Made by a program: the position numbers and the translations under genes
Assembly: GCA_033032175.1 (NCBI GenBank)
Contig: CM065320.1
Span: 9,796,001 to 9,860,000, forward strand
Reading direction: 5' to 3'
Length of the DNA: 64,000 bases
From: Saturnia japonica
Lineage: Eukaryota; Arthropoda; Insecta; Lepidoptera; Saturniidae
Shown: positions 1 to 10,927 of the stretch, piece after piece
How the letters are laid out: each line of letters starts with the position of its first letter
Position numbering within the stretch: position 1 is the first letter of the stretch
The notes under the pieces: model-generated
Seen by the model: only the letters and a program-made list of their open reading frames with translations
What the model was told of the DNA's origin: nothing
Databases searched by the model: none

Positions 1-1
1 A

Positions 2-310
2 GTTACACGGGTTGAGAAAGGGATGCTTAGATGGTTTGGGGATGAAGAGAGGATAAATGAAACAAGAATGACTAAACAAATTTATAAGACGAGTGTGAAT
101 GGGAGCGTTGGAAGAGGAATATCTAGACGAACGTTCTTCGATCAAATCGAGGACGTTCTGAAGAATGGTCACATCAAGAGTATTCTAACTCGACGATTGC
201 GCGTGAAAAGATTGATGAATGTTGAAGAAGCGAAAGATACATATGGCATACAGGATTGTAGCAAATGGAAGGACGTGAACTCTGCCTACCCCGTTGGCAG
301 AGAGGCGTGA
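2..310 (+). mobile_element. 3' end of a non-LTR retrotransposon reverse-transcriptase ORF (truncated)
   Basis: An open frame runs from the window edge to a TGA at 308-310. The protein has the C-terminal tail found in reverse transcriptase ORFs of insect LINEs: VEKGMLRWFGDEER near the start, then TKQIYK, VGRGISRR, KRLMNVEEAKD, and a final WKDVNSAYPVGREA. This tail follows the polymerase palm and thumb. The catalytic part would lie left of the window. The short AT-rich stretch after the stop is probably LINE 3' UTR. This is a transposon remnant, not a host gene. I cannot place it in a clade with confidence. Confidence 0.75.
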
Positions 311-463
311 TGTATGTACGGCGAACGTAAAACGATGTGATTTCAGCAGACTATGTATGTATGTTCATCTGCTCCCTCTTATCTTTTTTTTAAACTTCCT
401 ATCATAATTTGACAGATAAAGTATTGTTAGAAGCGTCATGATCGTCAGCTGATTATAGACTAT

Positions 464-982
464 ACTAGCTGTGCCTGTGGCTTCGCTCACGTGGACTACA
501 GAATGCCCACGCGAATCTTGCTCCCCTACTCCCGGCTATTTTAAAGACAAAAATGCTTATTGTGGGTTTTCCTTAGAAGATAGATGTATAGTCTCCCGGA
601 CTTTTTTGTAGGTCTTTTTAATGCCTATAATTCTGTAATATATTAATTTACCATATCTCTTACGGTTTACTCAGTATAAGCCATTTAAGCGCCCAAATTG
701 ATTCACCATGACCAGTTTTTTTTATTTGTGCGGAACCCTAATTCTTTTGCTAAAATAAAAGTAGCCTAAGTTACTTCCTGTATCATCAGCTACCTATCAG
801 TGAAAGTCCCGTCAAAATCGGTCCAACCGTTTCGGAGATTACCCGGAACAAACAAACAGACAGACAAAAATTTTAAAAATTGGCTTTTTGTTAAATGTAC
901 CGTATATACTTTCATATGCATTTAGTAAAAAACTGTTATTTTGACATTACAAACAGACACTTCAGTTTTATTAATTGTATAG
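464..982 (-). repeat. Non-autonomous CTAGT-ended repeat (Helitron-like?), family H1, full-length copy
   Basis: Read on the minus strand it starts with an ATACAATTAATAAAACTGAAGTG-like head, contains the family phrase 'aatctccgaaacggttgg', and ends ...GAAGCCACAGGCACAGCTAGT. The same head, middle and tail recur at 11994-12441, 21030-21480, 26176-26335 (partial), 26700-27205 and 35990-36258. There is no coding capacity. The CTAG terminus and absence of inverted repeats fit a non-autonomous Helitron. That is inference from the ends only. Confidence 0.6.
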
Positions 983-1813
983 AGGACGTCAAACTAAATT
1001 GAATACAGCGCCCTCTAGAGGGCATAAACTCCTGTATTGAAAAAACTATTCACAGCGCTATTTTCTCCGTAGTCGGTATTTCGTTTTTAACCTTTTAATT
1101 TACACATTTATTTAAAATTAGATGGCCCCACGGACGTCGCGTTGTTCCGCCCTTTCCAGCAGTCAATAACCCGACTACAGTGCCACCTATCACGTTCGCG
1201 GGTAGCATAAATCATCTTCATTAAAAAACAAATAAATGTATAAGTAAACTCTACAAACGGTTTGGAGCTTATAAATCTCATATTAAATTAACATCAGTTT
1301 TCCTAAAGTATACACTAGATATCTCATCAAAGTACTAGTTCCCAGTATAAATAACACAGACCGCCAAACAACATAAAAGAAAATACAAATGTAATATTAT
1401 TATAATTAAGCTGAAATGTAATTCTCAGATTTTTAGCTAGATCTTATTTTCCAAAATATCAAACATCAAACTGATTTATTTCTATCCCGGGAGAATAAAA
1501 CGAATAAAACAGAGAAAATCAAATAAGTCGTACTTATCGTTAGTTATGAACAAGAGTGCATGCAAACACTATGATTTTATTAGATTATGAACTATACGAT
1601 AAGCTTTTTAGGCTGTACGTTGATCCGTCAGTCATTCAGGACAAAGCATTTTATATGTATAGATTTGTTCAATAAAATTTTATTATTTTCTGAACGGTAA
1701 ACTTATTTTATATGGTGAGAATATACTATTTCTATATGGTAAACAAAATCATATATTATACACCAGAATGATGTAGTTTCAGCGCTGTTATTTGTATTAA
1801 ATTTTGTTTCCAG
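983..1813. other. AT-rich sequence upstream of the first visible spondin-like exon
   Basis: I see no exon, RNA gene or recognisable element here. Given the open phase of the exon at 1814 it is probably intron, with the rest of that gene lying left of the window. Confidence 0.4.
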
Positions 1814-1964
1814 GATTTACCATCTGAAAACCATACTGCTGATAACCCTGAAGTGGAGAAATTAGTCCAAGAACATCTTGATCGTTGTCAGTTTACGTTA
1901 ACCCAGCAAGAAGCACTATGTGACGGGGAAGACACTAATTGCTTCAATACTTCATTTTTTTTAG
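1814..1964 (+). CDS. Spondin-like exon a (linker before Kunitz)
   Basis: Acceptor tttccag ends at 1813 and donor ttag/gtatac follows 1964. It starts in phase 0 and leaves one base (G), which joins AT of the next exon to give Asp. It encodes an acidic linker (NPEVEKLVQEHLD) followed by three cysteines in CQFTLTQQEALCDGEDTNC. No named domain is recognised. Confidence 0.75.
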
Positions 1965-4900
1965 GTATACCAAGTGTATTTGATGTACTATCACCATATT
2001 AATCTATATTTAAAGCAATGATGGCTCAGTTGGTAGCGTGTACGGAAACCACGTCAATCGATGTTAGTTCGAATCCCTGCGATGAACCTGAGCTTTCGGT
2101 GAAGGAAAACTTTTTGATGAAACCATAGCATGGTGGTAGGGATTTTTTAAATGTAGACTAGTAATGAAAAGTTACAGTAAAATCTGTTTTTTTAATTCAC
2201 AAAATAATTAATCGTTATAAAATAATCATCAGTCAAAAAAGTTAAACTTCAGTAAAATTCAACTTAAATCTCTTAAAATAAATAAACAACTTCTGTCTAT
2301 AATACTTTTGACTACCAAAACAAATATCAACTGAATTGAACATAAAATTCCGTAATAACTTACGTATTGGAACCTAAAACTATCCTATCTCTCAAGCGGC
2401 AACATACCAATTCCACATTCACAAAATTTCATTGAAATCGGTTGGGTGGTTTGTGCGATTACCGTAAACAAAATCGTCACAAGTCTTTGGTGCTGGGTTT
2501 TTAGACGAAAATAAAATAAATTAACATTTTATTGTTCATCTGGCATTTAAAAGTGTTTTGTTCGTGCGTATAATTATAAATATTAATGAAACACTAACCT
2601 AAGACATTTCACACCCAATCTCACGATCTATCTTTCTATTTCCTTCTCTGTATACGGCACCGTCACTTTGCAGTGTTTCTACAATTATTGCTAGTAATAA
2701 AAAGGTTTACTATAAAGTAGAAAATGCAGAATTTATCTACATGTAATTCTACTTAATGTCTAATAAAGTTGAACTTCTTGCAGATGTGTGCAAATTGCCG
2801 ATGTCTGTTGGTCATTGCCGCAGTTACGTGGAGCGTTGGTTCTTCGACATTGCTCGGAATTCCTGTGAACCGTTTGGTTATTCTGGGTGTGGAGGCAACG
2901 ATAATAACTTTCGCTTCAGGGAGGATTGTGTACGAGCTTGCATGACTAACTATACTCTTCAAAAAGGTGAGATTTGTACAGGTGAATTCTTTAAACAAAG
3001 TACCTAACGGTGAGGACCGAGTCAAGGATGTCTGGCGCCCGGGTGTAAGATATAATTTTTCGCCCCATTAGAATAGACAGTGTAGACAAAATTAACATTA
3101 ATTGGAAAATAATAAAATTTTGCATTCTCTCGATACATTGCATGTATACTTGCCCACTTTAAAATAAAGCAATACTTTCTGTAGTACCTACCTGAAAAAA
3201 ATCATACAGGCGATATTAATGAAAATGTAGGTATTTAGACTCCTAAATGCGCTTAACTTTTAACTTTTTTTTAATACAGGCTATTTCAAACAATAGAGAA
3301 AAGACAAAGGTAAATTACTTTAGTGCTAGATTTTTACCGACTTCAAAAAAGAATGAGGTTCTCAATTCGAATTTATATTTCTTTTTTTCATGTTTTTGTT
3401 CAATCATAACTTCTTTGTAATGAACCGATAGAAATAATAATTTTTTTGTTGCAAAAGGGATACCACAAGAATGGTCCCATTTTAATTTCATTAGAATTGG
3501 ACCTTCGAATTCAACGATATCCCAGAGAACTCGTCAAAATCAACTCAAAAATAGAACTTAATATTATACAATATTATATACAAGTCAGTTTAATAAATTG
3601 AGAATGACTCAAAACAGACAGAAAATAGTGTTGTTTCTGTGTTGAGTAGGGTTTCCAGAGTTCTTTCGGGCAGAGAGGTTCAGGTCGGCAGCACGCTAGT
3701 GATACCTATGGTATTACAAACGTCCTTAGGCTACGGTAGCCGTTTACCATCAGGCGGGCCGTATCCATGTTTACCAACTTCTTTGTATAAAAAACCTAAT
3801 AAATAATAATAAAGAATATCTATCATCTGCGCAAAAATATCGTAATAAAAAATGTTAAAAATTATATTTCATTCAAACGTTCTTTATTTTGTACTTTTTC
3901 TTACAGTGATAACGGTGTCAAATGAAACAGCTGTAAAAAAAGTGAAGGCAACGCCTTCATCCGATGCAAACGAAGTTATGCAAAATGATAAGGCAATATC
4001 TCCTGGTAAATTGTAGCTTTTTTGTTTCTGTTTAATATTTTTTGAATGTATTTGTGTTTCGATCACATGTTCTGCGGAATATAAAGTCTCTGTTTCTCTG
4101 TTCGCATAGTATAAAGTTTTTTTTTGTAAATTAATATTTATAAAATCGTTGAATTTAGATAGTCTTAGAAGTCTAAGTAGGTTCATGAAATTTTTAACTG
4201 GTACGGCAATTATAATGCGGAATGGCGTTAAACAAGCAAGACCCAAAAATTATACTCAAGAGTTATAACCTTCAATTATAGCCATGAATTACAGTCACAC
4301 AAAAATTCGAAGGCTATTAGGGCTTCAGAAAGGAGACGTTCGAGCTCTCACGGGACGGTTGAAAACTCGCACAACCATCAGCATTGCTGTTCTAATAAGC
4401 TAGTTAATGAAACCTTTCTACTTGTGAGCACTGAGTTGGAATGAGTATCAGCGTGTGTGCAGTGCCTTAGCTAGGAAGTGGGGGGGTTAGGGCCATTCCG
4501 ATCTTGGTGCTGGGTTTGACCCCCGACCACGAAAAGTAAAAACATTTACAAATCATCAAAATTACCTAGTTTTTTTTGTGTACGATAAGGAAGTGAGTTT
4601 TAGAGAAAAACAATAAAAAAAGCTATAAAAAGGTCAACCTGGAAGAACAACATATTTTACCTCTTCAATCTCCTTTCACAGCTGCTACTCCAGCCACTGA
4701 GCGTTTTGCCTACTACACACCTATTTTAAATCGTATCACAGCAAAACGAGTTGTGCTGCTTCGCAGGAGAAATAGCTATGGCCATTGTGCTGCCGCAGTA
4801 AAATTTTAGAATGCTTTCACTGTTCTTGAATCTATAATATATGGGTGACCGAGTTTTCCTCGATATCTTAAAAAAAACACCTATCTAGGTAAACCTGGAA

Positions 4901-7900
4901 TGTAAAATATTAAATTGATAGCAAAACTTCATCCAAATCGTTGGAGCCGTTTCCGAGAAACCGATTACTTATATATATATTAGTAAATCTGTAGTTCTGT
5001 CTGTAGGTACATTTAATATTTTTCCAAAACACACCGGTAGTATACATATATATTTATATACATACATACAAGAATTGCTCACTTAATAGTATTTATTATG
5101 TATTGATTACTTTAAGATAAATAGAAATGAAATGCTGTTCGTTGGTAAGTGCATCACTTGAGAAAGGCTGGACGATTTAACTAATGCTTTTTCAAATGTC
5201 AGTAGCAGCATGAAAGAGGTTTTTAGGGCAACCAAAATTTTAAAATTTATCTAGAAAGTTGGATACTTTTCGAAAAACCAAATTGTTTTCTTTCTACTGG
5301 GTTTTTTAAGAACTCAAAGTCCTTTACTCACATTCAAACGGATCCACAGTTTAATAATGCGTAATTCTCATTTTGTTTTGTTCGTCATGTTCCTGGAAAA
5401 GTTTTCGGAAAAAATCATGGAGATAGATTTCGCTGTGGTCGAGTTATGGACAGGGCAAAGCAACAGCTAACCAGCCAGCTAGTTGTCAATAGAAATAAAA
5501 CTTATATCAATTTCATTTTTTAAAGCGGTCCTTACCACAGAATCGAAAATTGTTATATGTTTACATTCCTACCTAATCCTTGTTCATTCAAATAAATTTA
5601 CGGCTTACAAAGTATCTTGCAGCAAACTTCACAACCGCTTATTTACTTGGCGAGTATTTACATTGAATATTTTAATCTTTATAAATATGATAATTTGATA
5701 GTGATACGTAATCCACCTACGCGAGCCGGAACTGTCTTAATCTGGAACGGAGTAAGAGTAATTATTATTTCCCACATTTATGTATTTAGCCGCGCTAATA
5801 ATTTCCGTACCAACCATTATTCATCTGTTTTGTTCTACCTATCTATCTGACAGAGATCTGATATGGCCTTCCTCTTGATTGGGATAAGATAACATGCTGC
5901 CATAGATATAATGCCGGTACACTTATAACATGAATAGATTCGCCATATACTACATTTTCCCCCTTCTTCTTCTTTACTTTGTCAACCATTCGTTATTATT
6001 AAAGCTTGTTTACCTAGTGGGTAAATCTCAAAATTCATGTTTCATGTGATTTCTAATTCACCACACATGTGCACAATAAACAAACTATATTGTTATGTAA
6101 AGTCACACCAATATTACACAACACAATATAGGGCCAATCAAATAACGCATGTTAATGAATGAAAAATAATATCCCGCCACAAACTCCGAATTGTTCCCTC
6201 TCTCAAAATGACTCCTTCGAGTAGGTTTTACAAATATAACTAGCTACAGAGAATAGTGTGAACTTAATAATATTTTTCCTATGTGTAAAACTAAATGTTT
6301 AACAAATATTAACTGCTAATTTTCGCATAATTATTAATTATACGTAACGATTACGGTGCAATGGCGTTTAATCGTATACCAACTATTGCTAGGCTCGCGG
6401 AGAATTTGTAATTCTTAAGAATTATTTAAGAAAAATGTTTATTTTGTCAAAAAATTCTATTCTATTTAATATATGATATTTTTAGATTCAATGCTCTTCT
6501 CTTTTGTTTTCACTGACTAAATGTTCAAAGTTATTATGTAATCTTGTCGATAGAGTCAGTGGACTGTGAGATGGGCTCGTGGTTGGGATGGAGCAACTGT
6601 TTCGGGGTTTGCGGACACGCTTTCAAGCTCAACTATCGCTTGGTAACGGTTAGTCATGGTTCAGTCGTACACTACTTTGCAAAAAAAAAAAAAACGGGAC
6701 CCTAAGGAAATTTACGTTCTAAGGTCGATTTCAGTTAATGAAATTGAAGTTAATTGTTTGACATATAGTCTGTATACTTATAATCGAAGTGAATTCTGGC
6801 AATTTTTTCATTAATTTTCGATGAATGCCATAAAACCAATGAACACATCCAAGCAATTAGAAGTGGTCAGAAGATATTTTAAGTTTTTTAATTTAAATAA
6901 AGTTACAAATATAGAAACCTAATAAACGAGTGTGACCCTATTTTGCCAAAATCAAGGCTTGAATCTTTCTGGGCATGCTTTCCACGATATTTTTAATTAA
7001 GCGGTCATCTCGTTGTTCTATGCATCGTTTTCTTCCCGAACCTGGTCTTATTTTGACCGAACCAGTTTCTTGATACTGTTGCCTTTGGACAGTTGAAAGA
7101 CTCACACTTAGCCGCTGAGATACATAAGTTTGCGAACAACATTCTTCAAGTAGGGCTATAGTTTTACCAGCCCTTATCGCTTTATCAGTCATATCATGAA
7201 GTGGTATTTAATATAAAAAGAAAGGTTAAATTGTTTAATTTGCAGAAAATATCCAAAAACTTTTAAAATTTTAGTTATCAGCAAAAAACGTTTCAGCAAT
7301 TCGCGCCATTAGTAACGCAATTTTAAAGTAATCATTATTTTACTCTCTTGTTAATTTAAAAATCATTCCAGGCTTCTTCAAGCAACATGCCAATACATCG
7401 TCAAATTAATAAAACCTCTTTCTGGTAATATTCATTGAAGTAGAGAAAAATCTAAAGTGTCCGTTTTTTTGCAGAAAGAGTTTATTTTTCTAGTTTTTTT
7501 TATGGTAGCACTGCAAAGTAGCAGAATTTACTTGATGGTAAACATAGTGTAATCCAACAACATTGATAACCACCGAGTGATCTTCAATCCACCTCCAGTT
7601 GTCGCTGTTATGCCTGCTTGCTCAAATATCACTTCACGTTATGTTTGAAGGACTCTATCTTTTATAAGAAGATGAGAACAAACTGACCGGGAGACAGTTC
7701 TACATCTTTACAGTACGGCAAAGATATGACGTACATAACTTGTTTTTTCGTGCCGAGATGGTTACCGTAAAGTTGTGGCTCCGGAGCTCAACGCGTGTGG
7801 TTCTGTTATGAAAGGGAGAAGAGGGAGTTAAGTTGAACAGCTCTACATTATTTAATAATAATACCGGTCTGTAAACGTCCCACATATTAATGTCCATAAT

Positions 7901-8689
7901 TCTCTATTTTTCCCACATACGGTGATACTACTAACATTTAATACCCCTTCTATAACAGAAACACACATGCTGCTCTTCGGAGTCACAGTTTTACGGTAAC
8001 TTCCATCTCGGCACGAACTTAAAAGTTCTCTATGACTTATCTTTGTCATACTGTGAAGTTGTGGAACCTTCTCCCGACCTGTGTGTTCTCTCCTTCTTAT
8101 TACATGGAGTAACGTGAAGAGATATTTATGCAGACCGGTATGACAGCGGCGACCGTAGACGGATTTAGATTTTTCGATGGTCACCGTTGTGTTTGGATTG
8201 TGCTGTGCTTATCATCAAGAGCAGTACCGAGTATGAGCCTAGCTATTATTAAAAAAAAGTGTTCAGGTTTGTTCAAAGTGAGGTTGGGCATAGAGAAATT
8301 TCTTTAGATTTCTCTCTACTTGGGATAGTTCGACTGGTCCTTGGACCTCGTCTTGTGTTTCTGTGGTGAGTAAGGTTTCCAGAGTTCCTTGGGTAGCGGC
8401 TTTCAAAATTGGCAACGCGCTAGTGTGTTACCTATTGTATTACAAGCGTTTATAATCTACCTTAGACACTTCTCATCAGGCGGGCCATATACTTTTGCCA
8501 TCTTAGTTGTATAAAAAAGATACACATTTTGTTTTCCAGCGATCCTCAATAGGTTCTGGTAAAACTTGCAGCAACCTAATAAAGAGTCGAATCTGCAAAC
8601 CGGTGGAATGTCACAAGACGTCTTCAACAACACACTTTATTTTTACCGGTTATCATAACAATACTACTGAAATAAATTATGTAACTTAG
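1814..8689 (+). CDS. Kunitz plus TSP1 extracellular protein, spondin-1/F-spondin-like, 3' part (5 exons)
   Basis: Five exons, 1814-1964, 2784-2966, 3907-4005, 6560-6642 and 8540-8689, join in one continuous frame (666 nt, 221 codons plus TAG), each bounded by AG and GT. Exon 2 is a complete Kunitz/BPTI domain with cysteine spacing 8-15-7-12-3, the GCGGN and NNF motifs, and Arg at the P1 position (HC-R-SY), which suggests a trypsin-like protease as target. Exons 4 and 5 together make a thrombospondin type-1 repeat: W..W core (SWLGWSNC), CGHAFK, GSGKTC, and six cysteines ending KPVEC, then a 26-residue tail. Such modules are secreted and disulfide-bonded in the extracellular matrix. Kunitz followed by a terminal TSP1 is the arrangement of insect spondin-1 (F-spondin); papilin/lacunin are alternatives. 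The signal peptide and any Reeler, Spondin_N or earlier TSP1 domains would lie left of the window. It converges on the ZnT gene. A poly(A) signal AATAAA lies at 8738-8743, about 50 nt after the stop. Confidence 0.8.
2018..2140 (+). repeat. tRNA-derived SINE, family S1 (head)
   Basis: It carries a pol III box A (TGGCTCAGTTGG, 2022-2033) and box B (GTTCGAATCCC, 2067-2077), followed by the family tail 'cctgagctttcggtgaagg' and 'accatagcatggtgg'. It lacks a cloverleaf acceptor stem. Related copies occur near 14066, 19908, 23668 (tail) and 31140-31430 (reverse). It lies in a spondin-like intron. Confidence 0.75.
2784..2966 (+). CDS. Spondin-like exon b (Kunitz domain)
   Basis: Acceptor ttgcag ends at 2783; donor aaag/gtgaga follows 2966. 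The exon holds a whole Kunitz domain from VCKLP to VRACM with all six cysteines. It ends in phase 1, and the leftover G plus TG of the next exon encodes Val. Confidence 0.9.
3640..3805 (+). repeat. Short interspersed repeat S2
   Basis: Blocks shared with 8355-8518: 'gtttccagagttc', 'cgctagtg...ta...attacaa', 'catcaggcgggcc' and a 'ttgtataaaaaa' end. This looks like a lepidopteran SINE with an A-rich tail. It is intronic. Confidence 0.6.
3907..4005 (+). CDS. Spondin-like exon c (hinge)
   Basis: Acceptor tttttcttacag ends at 3906; donor cctg/gtaaat follows 4005. It keeps the phase-1 frame on both sides. It encodes 33 polar, Lys/Thr/Ser-rich residues (VSNETAVKKVKATPSSD) with one N-glycosylation sequon, NET. 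It is a linker between the Kunitz and TSP1 domains. Confidence 0.75.
4006..6559 (+). other. Spondin-like intron, mostly unique AT-rich sequence
   Basis: 2.55 kb between exons c and d. It contains a decayed interspersed repeat around 4845-5050, with the phrase 'aatcgttggagccgtttccgagaa' and a short (TA)n. Nothing else is recognised. Confidence 0.5.
6560..6642 (+). CDS. Spondin-like exon d (first half of TSP1)
   Basis: Acceptor gagtcag ends at 6559; donor cgcttg/gtaacg follows 6642. The frame from exon c gives V-DCEMGSWLGWSNCFGVCGHA, the N-terminal half of a TSP1 repeat, ending in phase 0 at NYRL. Only 83 nt, so gene finders would easily miss it. Without it, exon c would run into a stop in exon e. 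Confidence 0.8.
6938..7192 (-). pseudogene. Tc1-like transposase N-terminal fragment
   Basis: An 84-residue minus-strand frame has the N-terminal paired-type helix-turn-helix of Tc1 transposases: an IRAGKTIALLEE start, YVSQRLSVSLSTVQR recognition helix, GSGRKR linker, and EQRDDRLIKNIVES at the start of the second HTH. The DDE catalytic domain is absent. It is a dead fragment in the spondin-like intron. Confidence 0.7.
8355..8518 (+). repeat. Short interspersed repeat S2, second copy
   Basis: Same blocks as at 3640-3805, ending 'ttgtataaaaaa' about 20 bp before the acceptor of the terminal spondin-like exon, so the SINE sits very close to that splice site. Confidence 0.6.
8540..8689 (+). CDS. 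Spondin-like terminal exon e (second half of TSP1)
   Basis: Acceptor gttttccag ends at 8539. Phase 0 gives RSSIGSGKTC, SRICKPVEC and a short Thr/Asn-rich tail with the sequon NNTT before TAG at 8687-8689. It completes the six-cysteine TSP1 pattern begun in exon d. Confidence 0.8.
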   Translation, partial: RSSIGSGKTCSNLIKSRICKPVECHKTSSTTHFIFTGYHNNTTEINYVT

Positions 8690-8737
8690 ATCTGCTTAAA
8701 TTGACAAAAAATAACAATGAAGGAATACGGTTATCAT

Positions 8738-8743
8738 AATAAA
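8738..8743 (+). terminator. Candidate poly(A) signal of the spondin-like gene
   Basis: Canonical AATAAA about 50 nt downstream of the TAG. Another AATAAA at 8671-8676 lies inside the last codons. Choice of site is inferred. Confidence 0.45.
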
Positions 8744-9512
8744 AGAATTAACTTATTTGTAGATATAAATGTATATCAATTTAATATCATGTACACTTAG
8801 TTTATTAAAGTTATAATTGTTATTTCCAACAAAAGCTTAACACATCGTATTTAAATAGTTGGAGTATGATATTTTTGAGATTTAAAAGTTTTGGAATTTG
8901 ATTCATTTGTTTTTGTGATCTTTTGTTTAAAATCTCCTTATAATTTTTAATGTAGTTCTAAATTTTAAGATATTCCTTTTTAATATTCAACAGTACCTTC
9001 TATGGTAGATAGTTATCGTTCATGTAGTAATCATGTTTCTTATAGAACACATGAATTGAAATAAATGTATTAAAATTTAATACTGTTAGATATTTGTTTT
9101 GATACTATGTACTATTTATTTATATACTCACATGGATAGACGGATCATTGTAGCTTAAAATTCCATGGTTTTATTTGAACATACTGTAAAACAAGAGCAA
9201 TCAAATCTAATATGGTTAGTAGAGTGTTTGAAGCTATACATCATTAGCTATTTAGCAATAGCATAATAGCTGACTGATGACGTGATGACTGACGTGTCAA
9301 CACAAAACCCAAACTACTGGGCTAGGACCATGAAAATTTGCATGCAGGTTCCCTTTACACTGTAGGTGAGCACTAAGAAAGGATTTTTGGAAATTCGACC
9401 CCTAAGGTGGTGAAAAGAGGATGAAAGTTTGAATGATTTATGAAATGGTTTAGAAAGTAGAAAAGATGAGACATAACTATGATCCGAGCAAAGCCGTGGA
9501 AAAAGCGCTAGT

Positions 9513-9514
9513 CG

Positions 9515-9541
<27 letters not shown>
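9513..9541. repeat. (TA)n microsatellite
   Basis: Uninterrupted TA dinucleotides directly after the CTAGT end of a short interspersed repeat. Confidence 0.9.
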
Positions 9542-9546
<5 letters not shown>

Positions 9547-10753
9547 TATGTCAAGGGCTTATAAGTGGATTATGTATACAAAATTTTATCTGTTATAACT
9601 TCGATGTAGATATAAAAAAAAACCAATAAATATTATATAATATTGTAGATACTTCATTGGATAATTAATTTCCATAAATGATTGTAAATGTCGTTAATGA
9701 TCAAGAGCTCGTCAATAAACGAGATTTATAATACGTGGAAGTATTCGTAATGATGGTCAAGGTAGCTTTAAATGTGTTAAGGAGTGCATACTAAAATAAA
9801 TTTTAATAAATTTACAATATGTAAAATAATGATAACACCCATACTTAATTTATATCGTTATTTAATTTAAACAATAAATTGTTACAAATATTTTATACAC
9901 AAACACTTAAGGCATAATATTATTTGTCAACATCATTATACGATAATTAACGTATAATTATTATCACTTAACTAGCATTTCCTATTATTAATACTGTAAG
10001 GGAACATCACAGTCGCTTCTGAACACCTCACTCCTTTCAAAATAATCCTCTAAAAATAAGGTTATTACTTATTATAATAATTAGTATTTATACAAACTTA
10101 TAATATCGAACCCTGTTATATCTGAATACCTAACAATTATTCATAACATAATGTATGTACGTAACATGATACACTATTAAAAATCGAATAATAATAATAA
10201 TGTTTTATTTACAAATATTTACTTAAATGTACATTAGTGTGAATTTTAAATACTTGGCAGTGTATTTAAAAGACAAAATGGCAAATGTAAATACGATCGA
10301 TTATATTTTTTTAAAGATGAGAATGAAAACATAAAGTTAAAATTATTATAATACTTAATGAGCAAAGTCAATAATTAACTTACGTTAATGTTAAAAACAC
10401 CTAACAATTACTTTTTTATTATTCTAAATGACATTCTTTCGACTTTTACTGAGGTACTTCTGAGGTGGAGCGGCACAATATTCATTAAATCCATATTAAA
10501 CTTTCACTCGCGAAGGCGGTTTTTGCCCCCAAGCGTGTATTAGAAATTTCGCCGCTTTGTCACGACCGCGGTATTGGCATCGAACTTTTTTGGCTGGACC
10601 TTTTTTTATAAACGAGATTTTTTTTGGTAGGGAAAATACATTATCTGTTCATATTAATTATTATTAATTTCATATTAAGTTCTTATTAACTTTGTGATTC
10701 TATTTATTAGTTAACAATACGGACATGTATTAACCAGAAACATGTTTTGTGTA

Positions 10754-10759
10754 TTTATT
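10754..10759 (-). terminator. Candidate poly(A) signal of the ZnT gene
   Basis: TTTATT on the plus strand is AATAAA on the gene strand, about 40 nt after the ZnT stop codon. Placement is consistent; use is inferred. Confidence 0.45.
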
Positions 10760-10799
10760 TATATCTTAAAATAGGCATGACATGATGATATTTGGTACA

Positions 10800-10927
10800 T
10801 TATACCCGTATAACGGGAGGTATTTTTGGTGATTGACAACAGCGAGGTGCGGTACACTCCTTGGCACATGGACATGAGCACGCCAAATTGTTATAATCTA
10901 TTAACGCCTTCTTCTCTTCGTCTGTAC
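10800..10927 (-). CDS. ZnT exon 7 (Cys-rich tail, stop)
   Basis: Acceptor aaatacag. Leftover G plus GT gives Gly, then TDEEEKALIDYNN, LACSCPCAKECTAPRCC and a 10-residue end before TAA at 10802-10800. The cysteine cluster resembles the SLC30A1/A10 tail, which confirms the exon despite its small size. Confidence 0.85.

Larger units (their letters stand above)
8744..10799. other. Intergenic region between convergent genes
   Basis: Mostly AT-rich sequence with no exon. A repeat ending '...aaagccgtggaaaaagcgctagt' lies at about 9240-9508 and runs straight into a (TA)n microsatellite (9513-9541). A less AT-rich patch at 10440-10600 is unexplained. Confidence 0.5.

Noticed and set aside
2022..2077. 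Possible tRNA gene (box A and box B present)
   Set aside because: No acceptor stem pairing, no anticodon arm, and the same unit with the same long 3' tail recurs at several sites: a tRNA-derived SINE. The same applies to 14066, 19908, 31430 (reverse), 35905 and 39650.
3884..4246. 120-codon minus-strand ORF
   Set aside because: Overlaps the spondin-like exon at 3907-4005 on the other strand, has no domain and reads AT-rich intron.
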